The notes: generated by a model from the sequence alone, not told the origin. Shown: positions 32,622 through 41,076, counted from the stretch's first letter. The stretch is 64,000 nucleotides of DNA from JAAFIP01 sp963775085 (GCA_963775085.1 CAVZHO010000003.1:1-64000); one strand, 5' to 3'. Numbers and translations: made by a program.

Positions 32622-32685
32622 GTACACAGCTCCGCGGCTGTCCCCCGGCCTTCGGCCTCCTCCTTTATGCCGCTGCGCTGTGCAC
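32622..32685 (+). repeat. Core-in-hairpin element, copy c (short core)
   Basis: A 48-base core (32630-32677) has the same ends as copies a and b (CTCCGCGGCTGTCC and CCTTTATGCCGCTGCG) but a shorter inner hairpin (CGGCCTTCGGCC). The arms GTACACAG and CTGTGCAC pair with one mismatch and differ from the other copies. Confidence 0.65.
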
Positions 32686-32778
32686 ACCGTCGGCCGGCTC
32701 CCGTACAAAACAGCGAGTGCGTCCTCGACTTAATAATCAAGTACAAAACCCGCCCTACCGATCACTCGGCCATAAAGA

Positions 32779-33759
32779 TCACTTATCCGGCTGCACCTGC
32801 GCCACCATCGGTCCCCAGCGTTTTACTTCTTCGGCAAAAAACTGGTTCACCTTGGGTACGTCCCAGTCAAAGGTTTCCATCGAACTTTTGTGCAACTGCT
32901 CCTGCGCCTGCGGTGACTGCATCACCTTGCGCACGGCCTGGTTGATGCGCTGCACCAGCGCGGGCGGCATGCCTGCGGGGCCTGACAATGAAAACCAGGT
33001 CACCGAGGTGAGCTGGGGGTAGCCCAGCTCGGCAAAGGTCGGCACATTCGGAAAGTCGGGCAGGCGTTTGGACGAGGTCACGGCCAGGGCGCGCAAGCGG
33101 CCGGACTGGATGTGCACGCTGGCGGTACTCAGCGTCGTGAACGATGCCGGGATATGCCCGGCCACCAGGTCCGCCACGGCCGGCGCTGCGCCCTTGTAGG
33201 CCACATGCACCATCGGTGTTTTGGTCAGCAGCTCAAAGCTCTCGCCAATCAGGTAGCCGTGCGTGCCCTTGCCGGGCGAGCCCCAGCTCAGGCCATTTTT
33301 ATTGCGGCCTGCCAGTGCGATAAAACTCTTGATGTCTTGCGCCGGGATGTCGGCATTGACCGCCAGTGCAATCGGTGGGCCGCCCAGGATGGCGATGTGG
33401 CTGAAGTCTTTGAGGGGGTCAAAGGCCTTGGCGTTTTCTGCCGGGGCGATCACATGCGAGCCGATGCCCGAGATGACCAGGTTGTAGCCGTCCGGCGCGG
33501 TTTTGGCTACCTGCTGCGAGCCAATCACACCGCCCGCGCCGCCTTTGTTTTCAATCACAAAGGGTTGTTTGAAGATGTCAGTGAGGCCCAGGCTGACCAT
33601 GCGGCCCAAGGTGTCCGAGCTGCCGCCTGCGGCATAGGGCACGACGATTTTGACAGCGCGTTGTGGCCAGGCAGCCTCTTGCGCCCAAGCGCGGTGGGGC
33701 ATCAGAGCCAGAGATGCGCCTGAGGCACCGAGTGCTTGCATAAATTGACGACGGGTCAC
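32779..33759 (-). CDS. TctC/Bug-family periplasmic binding protein (orphan)
   Basis: 326 residues with a Tat-like signal (MTRRQFMQALGASGASLALM...AWAQ). Bug-family motifs are VKIVVPYAAGGSSDTLGRMV, TAPDGYNLVISG and ALAVTSSKRLPDFPNVPT. No TctA/TctB genes are adjacent, so it may share the TctBA at 23-25 kb or serve as a sensor protein, as is common in Comamonadaceae. Site 2 operator lies about 115 bases upstream of its start. Confidence 0.9.
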   Translation of the reverse strand: MTRRQFMQALGASGASLALMPHRAWAQEAAWPQRAVKIVVPYAAGGSSDTLGRMVSLGLTDIFKQPFVIENKGGAGGVIGSQQVAKTAPDGYNLVISGIGSHVIAPAENAKAFDPLKDFSHIAILGGPPIALAVNADIPAQDIKSFIALAGRNKNGLSWGSPGKGTHGYLIGESFELLTKTPMVHVAYKGAAPAVADLVAGHIPASFTTLSTASVHIQSGRLRALAVTSSKRLPDFPNVPTFAELGYPQLTSVTWFSLSGPAGMPPALVQRINQAVRKVMQSPQAQEQLHKSSMETFDWDVPKVNQFFAEEVKRWGPMVAQVQPDK

Positions 33760-33875
33760 AGCATGTCCTTTGAATAATGGGGCGATGGTTTTGCGATGCG
33801 CAGGTGCTTAACGCACGAGGCGGTATTTTCGTTGATCTGGACTATCGGGGAAGCGCCGGGGTTTGTCAACCATAG

Positions 33876-33901
33876 AGAACCGGCGTTCTGCATAGCAGAA
33901 T
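33876..33901 (+). promoter_or_regulatory. Putative IclR-type operator, site 2
   Basis: AGAAC-CGGC-GTTCT-GCATAGCA-GAAT. The spacer is one base longer and the last half-site is GAAT. It lies upstream of the orphan tctC (minus strand), with the third half-site on the far side. Confidence 0.55.
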
Positions 33902-33910
33902 AGTCGTAAG

Positions 33911-35044
33911 TTAGTCCGCCGCGTTCAGGGTGATCTTCAGGGCGCGCAGCCACTGGCTTTGCGTCGCAGACAAGGGCAGCGCAACGATCAGGGTCAGGCC
34001 GCTGGCGTGCGCGCTGCCTTGTGCAAGTGTGTCGGCCTCCATCACGGGCACGGACTCGAATGGGGCCATTTGCAATAGCTTCGCGCCTTGTTCCGTCAGC
34101 ACACGCCCTTTGAGGCGCAGCAGGGCGGTGCCCAGGCTGGTTTGCAGGTTGCGGATCTGTGTTGTTAAAGTTTCACTATCCGCAACTCCGGGTAGCGGCC
34201 ACCAGTAGGCTTGTGCAGAGTGGGCATGCGCGTGGGGGTGAGGGTCAGCGTGGTGTGTGGCGTGTTGATGCGCGTGCTCCTGTTTATGGGCCTTGCCTGG
34301 ACGCGGGCGCTCCAACTGTGCATGGCTAGGCTCGTGCGCATGGATTGGCGCAGGGCTAACCTGCTCTGTGGCAGACCTGATGCTGCTTGCGTCGCGCAAA
34401 CCTTGCAGCATCTGCAGTGCCGTCAAGCTGGCCTGCGCAGAGCTGAGCACCTGTGCGTGGGCACTCTGATGCGCCAGCTGGTGCTGTAGGCGCTGCTCTA
34501 AACGCTGTAGCGCCTGTGCATCCACCAAATCCGTCTTGGTGATCACCAGCAAGTCCGCCCCCGCCAGTTGCGCCCGCGCCTCGGCGTGCTGGCCCAGCAC
34601 CGCATCGGCGGTGGCGGCGCTCAGGCAGGTGATGACTCCGGCAATGCGGTAGCGCTCGCGCAGCAGGTCGCTTTCATTCAATGCTTGTACCACCGGCCCG
34701 GGCTCGGCCAAGCCCGTGGTTTCGATCACCAGATGCGGAAAACGCGGTATGCGCCGTTCCAGCCGCGCCCAAAACAGGTTTTCCAGCGCCTCGGCCAATC
34801 CGGGCAAACCCGTGCAGCACACGCAGGCATTGGCTACCAGGGAGGCGGATTCGCTGGCAGCGCTCAAAATCTGGTTGTCCAGCCCCACTTCGCCCAGCTC
34901 GTTGATGACCAAGGCCGCATCCTTCAACGCAGGTTGCGCCAGCCAAGCCTTGAGCAGGCTGGTTTTGCCGCTGCCCAGGTAACCGGTGAGCAGATACACT
35001 GGGATACGATGGTCAGCCGCAGCGGGCGAATCAGCAGGGTTCAT
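33911..35044 (-). CDS. CobW/COG0523-family GTPase with His-rich loop
   Basis: 377 residues. Walker A is GYLGSGKTSLLKAWL, the metal-binding CxCC motif lies in NACVCCTG, and GTPase motifs are ETTGLAEP and ITKTDLVD. A histidine-rich insert (about residues 235-280, such as HAHQHATHHADPHPHAHAHS) precedes the CobW C-terminal domain. Such proteins are metallochaperones that deliver zinc, cobalt or nickel. It is divergent from nikR with a 36-base gap, so nickel is the likely metal; this is an inference from context. Confidence 0.88.
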   Translation of the reverse strand: MNPADSPAAADHRIPVYLLTGYLGSGKTSLLKAWLAQPALKDAALVINELGEVGLDNQILSAASESASLVANACVCCTGLPGLAEALENLFWARLERRIPRFPHLVIETTGLAEPGPVVQALNESDLLRERYRIAGVITCLSAATADAVLGQHAEARAQLAGADLLVITKTDLVDAQALQRLEQRLQHQLAHQSAHAQVLSSAQASLTALQMLQGLRDASSIRSATEQVSPAPIHAHEPSHAQLERPRPGKAHKQEHAHQHATHHADPHPHAHAHSAQAYWWPLPGVADSETLTTQIRNLQTSLGTALLRLKGRVLTEQGAKLLQMAPFESVPVMEADTLAQGSAHASGLTLIVALPLSATQSQWLRALKITLNAAD

Positions 35045-35080
35045 ACGCGGTGTGGAGCCACAAGGCCAAGGAGCAGGTAG

Positions 35081-35551
35081 ATGGAACGTATCACGATATC
35101 AATTGAACCCGAGTTGGCCACGGTGCTGGACGAGCTGACGCAAAAAAACGGCTATAGCTCGCGCTCGGAGGCGCTGCGCGATTTGATTCGCGGCTGGCAC
35201 TCACAGGAAGCACTGCGCCAGGACGACAGCCAGCATTGTATTGCGCACATTGGCTACGTGTACAACCACCATGACCGCACCATGGCCGAGCGCATCGCCA
35301 ACATGGCACACGAGCACCACCACCTGACGGTATCGAGCATGCACCTGCACCTGGACCATGAAAACTGTCTGGAAGTCGCATTCTTGCGCGGCCTCACGCA
35401 GGAGGTGCGCCAGTACGCCAACCGCGTAGTGGCCCTCACGGGTGTGCGCCACGGCTCGGTACACATCGTGCCAGTGACGATGGACAGCGGCGGCAAGAGC
35501 CATACGCATGGGGATGGCACCCACCATGTGCATTTGCAGCCATCTAGTTGA
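35081..35551 (+). CDS. nikR: Nickel-responsive regulator NikR
   Basis: 156 residues: an N-terminal ribbon-helix-helix (ERITISIEPELATVLDELTQ) and a C-terminal ACT-type nickel domain. The square-planar nickel ligands appear as HLHLDHENC (H-x-H-x5-C), with the upstream His in YVYNHHDR. It represses nickel uptake genes when nickel is bound. A NikR-type operator lies at the NiCoT gene 1 kb away. Confidence 0.93.
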   Translation: MERITISIEPELATVLDELTQKNGYSSRSEALRDLIRGWHSQEALRQDDSQHCIAHIGYVYNHHDRTMAERIANMAHEHHHLTVSSMHLHLDHENCLEVAFLRGLTQEVRQYANRVVALTGVRHGSVHIVPVTMDSGGKSHTHGDGTHHVHLQPSS

Positions 35552-35595
35552 TGGGCTGTTTGAATTGAAGATTGAGGCGCGAGCGTGGTTGGCTG

Positions 35596-35719
35596 GCGAC
35601 CGGGGAAGAGGTCATGCTGCAAAATTTCTCCGCAAACACGCGCCCAGTTTTTGTAGCCATCATTCGCTCACACCGCGCCTTGCTACAAAATTTTCATCCT
35701 GACCCCGTTCCCCGGTCGC
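35596..35719. repeat. About 124-bp element with 32-bp imperfect terminal inverted repeats
   Basis: The ends GCGACCGGGGAA (35596) and its complement TTCCCCGGTCGC (35708-35719) extend into further pairing (GGTCATG / ATCCTGACC and AAAATTT). An inner stem TTTTGTAGC / GCTACAAAA is nested inside. It looks like a MITE or REP-type unit. Confidence 0.55.
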
Positions 35720-35739
35720 TAAATGGGGTTGGTTGCTTG

Positions 35740-35792
35740 CTATAAATTGAGTAGCTGCTTACGTCCTAACGACATGGACTATAGGCTTATTT
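35740..35792 (-). repeat. R1 repeat copy at the 3' end of the NiCoT gene
   Basis: CTATAAATTGAGTAGCTGCT, then TACGTCC...GGACTATAGGC. It encodes the last residues and stop of the NiCoT gene. Confidence 0.75.
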
Positions 35793-36568
35793 GATTTGGT
35801 AAACACCGTTAAAGCCAGCAGTAGTGTCGCCGTAATGCCCACACCAATCCACACGCTGTAGACTTCCCACACGGCGGCTAGCACGGCCACATGTTCCTTG
35901 CCATGGCTGACGGCAACCACCGCCAAAGCCAGGCAAGCAATCACTCCACTCATCACCCGCCCCGCATGCTGCGCCATGCGCTCACTGCGGCGCACCAGCC
36001 AGTGCATCAGCAGGCCGTTGCAGGTGTCGGCCAGCAGCATGCCCAGGCCAAAGCAGCCCGCCAATACAAACACCATGCCAAAGCCGCCCAGCTCGTGCCC
36101 CTTGGCCGCCATCAGGCCCGCCTGGGCCAGTGAGTCTAGTGAGATGGCAAATGCAAAACCCACACCCATCGGGTGCGCCAGCGGGCCCATGGCGCGCAGC
36201 AGCCAGGCCGCAAAACCGACAGCTCCGTGCGCATGCCCATGCTGTGAACCAAGAGCGCAGTGGCGCAAATTTGCCGCCGCCAGCCAGAGTAAAAACGCAC
36301 TCGACACCCATAGCCCCAGCGTGTCCAGCCAGGCTGGTAACTGCACGCCCTGCCAGTAAAACACGGCGGTGGCCAGCAAAATCGTCAGGCTATGCCCCAG
36401 TGCAAACTGCAAGCCCGTCAAGCGCGCCGCCCAGTAGGCATGCGCCTTGCAGCGTAGCCGGGTCAAGCCATCAATCGCCGCAATATGGTCTGGGTCCATG
36501 CCGTGGCGCAGGCCCAGGGCAACGAGCAGGCCTAGGGTCGTCAGTAAAGAAGGGGAGGGGAAATCCAT
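35759..36568 (-). CDS. NiCoT-family nickel/cobalt permease
   Basis: 269 residues with about eight helices. The signature HX4DH motif is in LRHGMDPDHIAAIDG. Later conserved segments are GHSLTILLATAVFYW and FAISLDSLAQAG. It imports Ni2+ or Co2+ across the inner membrane. The final nine residues (KPIVHVVRT) are encoded by an R1 repeat and are not family sequence. The NikR-type site directly upstream indicates nickel-dependent repression. Confidence 0.88.
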   Translation of the reverse strand: MDFPSPSLLTTLGLLVALGLRHGMDPDHIAAIDGLTRLRCKAHAYWAARLTGLQFALGHSLTILLATAVFYWQGVQLPAWLDTLGLWVSSAFLLWLAAANLRHCALGSQHGHAHGAVGFAAWLLRAMGPLAHPMGVGFAFAISLDSLAQAGLMAAKGHELGGFGMVFVLAGCFGLGMLLADTCNGLLMHWLVRRSERMAQHAGRVMSGVIACLALAVVAVSHGKEHVAVLAAVWEVYSVWIGVGITATLLLALTVFTKSNKPIVHVVRT

Positions 36569-36569
36569 A

Positions 36570-36596
36570 GTGTGACGATTTTAAGTTTCATCATAC
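36570..36596 (-). promoter_or_regulatory. Putative NikR operator before the NiCoT gene
   Basis: On the minus strand: GTATGA, 15 bases containing ACTTAAAATCG, then TCACAC. From memory the E. coli nik operator is GTATGA-N16-TCATAC with the same ACTTAAAATCG interior. It lies 1 base before the start codon. Confidence 0.65.
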
Positions 36597-36665
36597 CGAC
36601 TCGACGTACGGGTTAACCCAGGCAAAACTGCTTATCCAGCTTATACGGGCGTTTTTGGCGATGAA

Positions 36666-36717
36666 ATATGCCCATAGTCCATGTCATTAGGACGTAAGCA
36701 GCTATAAAAATAATAGT
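36666..36717 (+). repeat. R1 repeat copy, left of the toxin-antitoxin pair
   Basis: ATATGCCCATAGTCCATGTC, then AGGACGTAAGCAGCTATAAA. It is in direct orientation with the copy at 37370. Confidence 0.75.
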
Positions 36718-36802
36718 GCCGATGTTTTGCGAACATGTAGGTGAATCCCAAGCCGCTCACCGAATAACCTGGCTTTTCAAGCTGGGCTTTGTTTTCAAAA
36801 TA

Positions 36803-36836
36803 TGAATACACACGATACAATGACTACACGTATTCA
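36803..36836. promoter_or_regulatory. Palindromic operator candidate of the toxin-antitoxin operon
   Basis: TGAATAC...GTATTCA inverted repeat in the 80 bases before the antitoxin start, where a ribbon-helix-helix antitoxin would autoregulate. Confidence 0.45.
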
Positions 36837-36850
36837 AAATGGAGTGCACC

Positions 36851-37078
36851 ATGGCTACTTCTATTCGGCTTGACCCGGCTATCGAGAGTCGGCTGGATGC
36901 TTTGGCACAGGCCACGGGCCGCAGCAAGGCATACTACCTGCGCGAGCTCATTACCAATGGCATGGATGATCTAGAAGACTACTACCGCGCGGCAGTAGTG
37001 ATGGAGCGTGTGCGCAAGGGCGAAGAAAAAATCTATTCCTTAGACGAAGTTGAGGCACAGCTTGGCTTGGCAAATTAA
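36851..37078 (+). CDS. relB: RelB-type ribbon-helix-helix antitoxin
   Basis: 75 residues from ATG 36851 (MATSIRLDPAIESRLDALAQ), with GGAG upstream. The N-terminal ribbon-helix-helix binds DNA; the C-terminal helix (EEKIYSLDEVEAQLGL) wraps the toxin. The toxin gene overlaps its end. The pair is a type II module bounded by two direct R1 copies. Confidence 0.85.
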   Translation: MATSIRLDPAIESRLDALAQATGRSKAYYLRELITNGMDDLEDYYRAAVVMERVRKGEEKIYSLDEVEAQLGLAN

Positions 37079-37331
37079 GCTGACCGAATCCGCGCGCAAA
37101 AGTTTAAGCAAGCTGGACAAACAGACCGCAAGGCGGATTACCCAATTTTTGCGCGAACGCATCGCAGTGCTGGACGATCCGCGCAGTACCGGCAAGGCGT
37201 TGACGGGTGCGATCTTCGGTTCGTACTGGCGCTACCGCGTGGGAGACTATCGCTTGATTTGCGATATGCAGGATGGGGCGCTGTGTATTTTGGTGATTGA
37301 AATGGGCAACCGCAAAGAGGTGTACCTGTGA
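37062..37331 (+). CDS. relE: RelE/ParE-family toxin
   Basis: 89 residues from a TTG start at 37062 (MAWQIKLTESARKSLSKLDK); TTG 37050 is an alternative. It matches short RelE proteins, with DDPRSTGKALTG and YRVGDYRLICD and the ending GNRKEVYL. It is likely a ribosome-dependent mRNA endonuclease neutralised by the overlapping antitoxin. Confidence 0.85.
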   Translation: MAWQIKLTESARKSLSKLDKQTARRITQFLRERIAVLDDPRSTGKALTGAIFGSYWRYRVGDYRLICDMQDGALCILVIEMGNRKEVYL

Positions 37332-37369
37332 TGGCCGTACACGGCCTTCACAGCAGTATTTATCCATCA

Positions 37370-37424
37370 AATATGCCCATAGTCCCTGTCAACAGGGCGT
37401 AAGCAGCTATAAAAAGTATAGTGT
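37370..37424 (+). repeat. R1 repeat copy, right of the toxin-antitoxin pair
   Basis: ATATGCCCATAGTCCCTGTC, then AGGGCGTAAGCAGCTATAAA. It ends 3 bases before the stop codon of the EutA-like gene. Confidence 0.75.
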
Positions 37425-37427
37425 CTA

Positions 37428-39152
37428 TCAACCCGGCAGGTCATGCGCATGGTCGTGGCTGTGCCCATTACCATGGCTGTGCGTATGCCCATGGTGCTGG
37501 TGCCGATGCATCTGCCCATCCCCATGCTTGTGCCACTCGCTCGGGTCACCCTTGCCATGGGCGCGCGGGTCTTCGTTAAACACCAGAGATTTCACGGTAA
37601 CTGGCACCGTCCAGGAGGGCATGCGAATGCGGCCGAGGTCTACAAAGTCAAAACCCCACAGGGTCACGCCGTCGATGACCAGTACCTCGCTGTGCACGCG
37701 CTCGTCCTCTTGTAGCAGGTGCCCCAGGTTGTAAGCGATGTCGCCGTCGGTCACGATGTAGAGGGGGCGTTTTTCGGCCACCGTGCGGGGCAGGCCTTGC
37801 AGCAGGCCGCTGGCCAGGGCGTGCAGGCGGGTAAACGATGGAGCGCCCAGCCAGCGCAGGGAGACGGCGACATCTTGCGCGCCTTCTTCCAGGTCGTGGC
37901 GGCGAAAAGACTGGGCCAGGGCCTGGGCAATTTTCTCGGGGTCGATGTCTGGGCCCAGCTCCAGATTGAGCGGAATCACCTGTAGATTCTTGCGGGGCAA
38001 GAGCACGGCGGGCTCGGAGATAAAGGTGGTGTTGCCGCTCAGCTGCACGCTGTACTCGGACGCGCCCAGCACGGTGGCGCGGATGCACTCGCCTGCGGGT
38101 AACAGCGCGGCGGGCAGCAGGCCGTAGTCCACGCGCTGTCGCACGGCCATGCCAAACAGTTTGCCCAGGTCGCCAAAATCGCGCATCTCGCGCTGGTACA
38201 CATACTCGGCCACGCCGCCGGAGAACATGATGCCGTCGAGCTGGCCCCAGTCGGCGATGGGGTCGGTAAGGAACAGATGCGTCAAGTCGTCGTGGGTAAA
38301 GCGCTGGGTCAGCACCCGCATGAGCGCATCGGCCATCCATTTGGCCACCTTGGCCAGGTCGGCGCGGCTGACCTTGTGGCCGACTTGCCATTCAAAACCC
38401 GCCTGGCGGGCCAGATACTGGCCAGCGGGGTCCAGGCGGGTAAGCACGTCGTGGTCGTCCACCACCATCAGGCGGCCGCCCAGGTGCACGGCGGCGGTAG
38501 CCACCAGTTCGCCGTTTTGCACCAGGCCCAGCTTGGTGGTGCCGCCGCCAATGTCTACATTCAAGATGCGGCTTTTGCCGTCATACGAGCGCTTGGCCGC
38601 GCCCGAGCCATACACCGCCAGCATGGCCTCCATATGGTGGCCCGCCGTGGCGCAGACAAACTCGCCGCCCTGCTCGGCCAGCACGGCGGCAATCGCGCCG
38701 CTGTTTTCGCGCCGCATGGCCTCGCCGGTCAAAATCACCGCGCCCGCGTCTACCTCGTCGGGGTGCAGACCCGAAGCCTGGTAGGCGCGGTCGATGATGC
38801 CGCCCAGCGCCTGCGCGTCGATCAGTGTGTCGCTGGAATACGGCGTAAGCGAGATCGGCGACTGGTACAGCGCGGTGCGCTCCACTACGGCGTAGCGGCT
38901 GGACAGATCCTCGGCAATGCGGCGCAGATGGATGCGCGAGAACACCACCTGGGTGCCCGACGAGCCCACGTCGATGCCCACGCTGTGCAGGATCACATTG
39001 TCTTGCCGCCACAGGGACTCTTGCTCGCTGTCGCCCCCCACAAAGTCGTGGTCATGGTCGTGGTCGGCATCGTCGCCATGGATGTGGCTGACTTCCTCGC
39101 CAAAGCGGTGGTCTTGCACCGTGTGCTTGGGTTTATTCTCTTCGGTGCTCAT
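37428..39152 (-). CDS. EutA-like actin-fold ATPase with His-rich tails
   Basis: 574 residues. The middle (about 55-530) aligns along its length with EutA, the ATP-dependent reactivase of adenosylcobalamin ethanolamine ammonia-lyase. Phosphate loops are GIDVGSSGTQVVFSR and NVDIGGGTTKLGLVQNG, the adenosine motif is MFSGGVAEYVY, and the ending block is VPVTVKSLVF. Extra tails are histidine-rich: HGDDADHDHDHDF at the N-terminus and HRHQHHGHTHSHG at the C-terminus. No eutB or eutC is nearby. It follows the reductase by 10 bases in an iclR-reductase-eutA-like unit. Metal binding by the tails is an inference. Confidence 0.85.
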   Translation of the reverse strand: MSTEENKPKHTVQDHRFGEEVSHIHGDDADHDHDHDFVGGDSEQESLWRQDNVILHSVGIDVGSSGTQVVFSRIHLRRIAEDLSSRYAVVERTALYQSPISLTPYSSDTLIDAQALGGIIDRAYQASGLHPDEVDAGAVILTGEAMRRENSGAIAAVLAEQGGEFVCATAGHHMEAMLAVYGSGAAKRSYDGKSRILNVDIGGGTTKLGLVQNGELVATAAVHLGGRLMVVDDHDVLTRLDPAGQYLARQAGFEWQVGHKVSRADLAKVAKWMADALMRVLTQRFTHDDLTHLFLTDPIADWGQLDGIMFSGGVAEYVYQREMRDFGDLGKLFGMAVRQRVDYGLLPAALLPAGECIRATVLGASEYSVQLSGNTTFISEPAVLLPRKNLQVIPLNLELGPDIDPEKIAQALAQSFRRHDLEEGAQDVAVSLRWLGAPSFTRLHALASGLLQGLPRTVAEKRPLYIVTDGDIAYNLGHLLQEDERVHSEVLVIDGVTLWGFDFVDLGRIRMPSWTVPVTVKSLVFNEDPRAHGKGDPSEWHKHGDGQMHRHQHHGHTHSHGNGHSHDHAHDLPG

Positions 39153-39162
39153 GGCGGTAATC

Positions 39163-40197
39163 TCAATAAAACTGGTCGAAATGCACCTGCTCCATGGGCA
39201 CTTGGCGCTCCACCAGCAGCTTGAGCAGGGCCTGCGCCATCAGGGGTGGGCCTGCAAAATAGATCTCCATCGCTGGCAGTTGCGCGCCATACAACTGGTC
39301 TACCGCTTCGTGCACATAGCCGCGCAGTGCGTCTGCGGGCAAGGCTTGGCTTGCCTCCAGGCCCGAGAGGGCCGCGTGGTAGCTGCCGCGCTGCGCCCAA
39401 CCAGGCAGGCCAGAGACCATGTCTTGCCCGCACATATCTTGCGGCAGACGTGCGCCATAGACAAAGTGCAAGCGCTGCGCCTGCAAGGCTTGCGAAGCAA
39501 AGGCTCCGCGCGTTATCGACACCATGGGTGCCAGGCCCGAGCCACCGGCAATGCACAATATATCGCGCGGCGCACTCTCACGCAGGTAGGCCATGCCGTA
39601 AGGGCCGTCGATCTGCACGCTGTCGCCGGCTTTGAGTTGATCAAACAGCACCGCGCTGCCCTTACCCTGGGGCACGCGGCGCACCTGGAACTCCAGCGTT
39701 GGGGTGGGCGCACTGCTGTAGCTGCTCATCGAGTAAGCGCGTGCACCGGTGATGCCGGGCAGTTGCAGCAAGGCATATTGGCCCGGTGCAAAGCCCATGG
39801 GTTGTGCCAACTCCACGCTGAATTCCGAAATGTCGTGGGTGATGGCGCGGGTAGACACCATGCGGGCTGTCGTGCGGATAGGCGTATGCACCGGGCGGTA
39901 ATGGTCGCTGGGGCGCAGCTTGATCTGCACATCGCTGGTCGGGCAGCTCTGGCAGCCCAGCGCCCGTTTGCGCAGGCGGTCTTTCTCGGACAGGCCCGGG
40001 GCCTCTGGCCAGTTGTTGGTGATGCTGCCCTCGATCAACTCGAACTTGCAGTTGCCGCATGAGCCGACATTGCATTCATACGGAAAGCCAATGCCGCTGC
40101 GCAGGGCGGCGCGCAGCAGGGTGTCGCCCTCAGCGCAGGTAAATGTTTGGTCGGTGCCGGAGATTTGAACGGTATTCACAGAGGGTTCCATGCTCAC
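39163..40197 (-). CDS. 2Fe-2S ferredoxin / FAD-NAD(P)H reductase (oxygenase reductase)
   Basis: 344 residues. The N-terminal plant-type ferredoxin has CNVGSCGNC (Cx5Cx2C) and a distal cysteine in LGCQSC. An FAD domain contains RAYSMSSY, and an NAD domain contains GGSGLAPMVS. This is the layout of phenol hydroxylase / naphthalene dioxygenase reductases. It probably feeds the Rieske system at 30.7-32.5 kb. The gene lies 46 bases after iclR and 10 before the EutA-like gene. Confidence 0.9.
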   Translation of the reverse strand: MSMEPSVNTVQISGTDQTFTCAEGDTLLRAALRSGIGFPYECNVGSCGNCKFELIEGSITNNWPEAPGLSEKDRLRKRALGCQSCPTSDVQIKLRPSDHYRPVHTPIRTTARMVSTRAITHDISEFSVELAQPMGFAPGQYALLQLPGITGARAYSMSSYSSAPTPTLEFQVRRVPQGKGSAVLFDQLKAGDSVQIDGPYGMAYLRESAPRDILCIAGGSGLAPMVSITRGAFASQALQAQRLHFVYGARLPQDMCGQDMVSGLPGWAQRGSYHAALSGLEASQALPADALRGYVHEAVDQLYGAQLPAMEIYFAGPPLMAQALLKLLVERQVPMEQVHFDQFY

Positions 40198-40243
40198 AAG
40201 AGGAGCGCATCGTGGAGAAACAGCTTGGCGAAGCAGCCGTTGA

Positions 40244-41020
40244 CTAAGGGCGATGGCCCAGCTGGGTAGAAATGGACTCGGCGGTGCTGAGCAGTACCGG
40301 GGCCAAGCCGCGCAGCTTCTTCAGCGTGAGGCGTTGGCTGGGGCCGCCAATGCCGATGGAGGCCACCACCTGGCCAGTCAGGTCGCGCAGCGGCGCGCTG
40401 ATACCGCGCATGTCCTGCTCGGACTCTTCATCGTCAACGGAATAGCCCACATGACGCACCTCGGCCAGTATTTTCATCAGTTTGGCGGGCTCCACCACCG
40501 TGTTGGGGGTGCGCGGAACCATGTTGGCAGTCATCACGCGGTTAATCACCTCCTGCTCGCTGAAGGCCACGATAGCGCGCCCCTCGCTGGTACAAAAGGC
40601 GGGCTTGATCGTGCCAATGTAGCTCTTCATCCGGATGGCCTGGCGGCTTTCCAGGTTGTAGAGGTACAAAACATTCGTCTCGTTCATCACGGCCAGGTGC
40701 ACCGTCTCACCCGTGCGCTCGCGCAGCACGCTCAAAAATGGTTGCGCCATGTTGGAGACGTCCAGGCGGCGGCGCACCAGTGCACCCATGACAAACAGGT
40801 TAATGCCCAAACGGTAACGCCCGTTTTCCGGATTCTGCTCCAACAATCCTTCGCTGAGCAGCGTGACGGCCAGGCGGTGCACCGTGCTTTTGGCTAGACT
40901 TAATCGCTTGGCCAGGTTGCTGATGCCGATCTCGGACTCCACCTCGGAGAAGCATTTGAGCACCCGCACGGCGGCGGCCACCGAGGACAGGCGTGAACTT
41001 TTGCTGGCGACTTCTGGCAT
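40244..41020 (-). CDS. IclR-family transcriptional regulator
   Basis: 258 residues. The winged helix-turn-helix (about 12-70) contains ISNLAKRLSLAKSTVHRLAV. The effector domain contains LRERTGETVHLAVMNETNVL and GYSVDDEESEQDMRGISAPL. IclR-family proteins PobR and PcaU use a palindrome plus a third half-site, which is the layout of the seven operators in this window. Site 4 lies 57 bases upstream, so autoregulation is likely. The effector is unknown. Confidence 0.92.
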   Translation of the reverse strand: MPEVASKSSRLSSVAAAVRVLKCFSEVESEIGISNLAKRLSLAKSTVHRLAVTLLSEGLLEQNPENGRYRLGINLFVMGALVRRRLDVSNMAQPFLSVLRERTGETVHLAVMNETNVLYLYNLESRQAIRMKSYIGTIKPAFCTSEGRAIVAFSEQEVINRVMTANMVPRTPNTVVEPAKLMKILAEVRHVGYSVDDEESEQDMRGISAPLRDLTGQVVASIGIGGPSQRLTLKKLRGLAPVLLSTAESISTQLGHRP

Positions 41021-41076
41021 GGTGTGGATGGGGGGTAAAAGTACGTACGCCGGATACTACACCGTTTCCATTAAAA

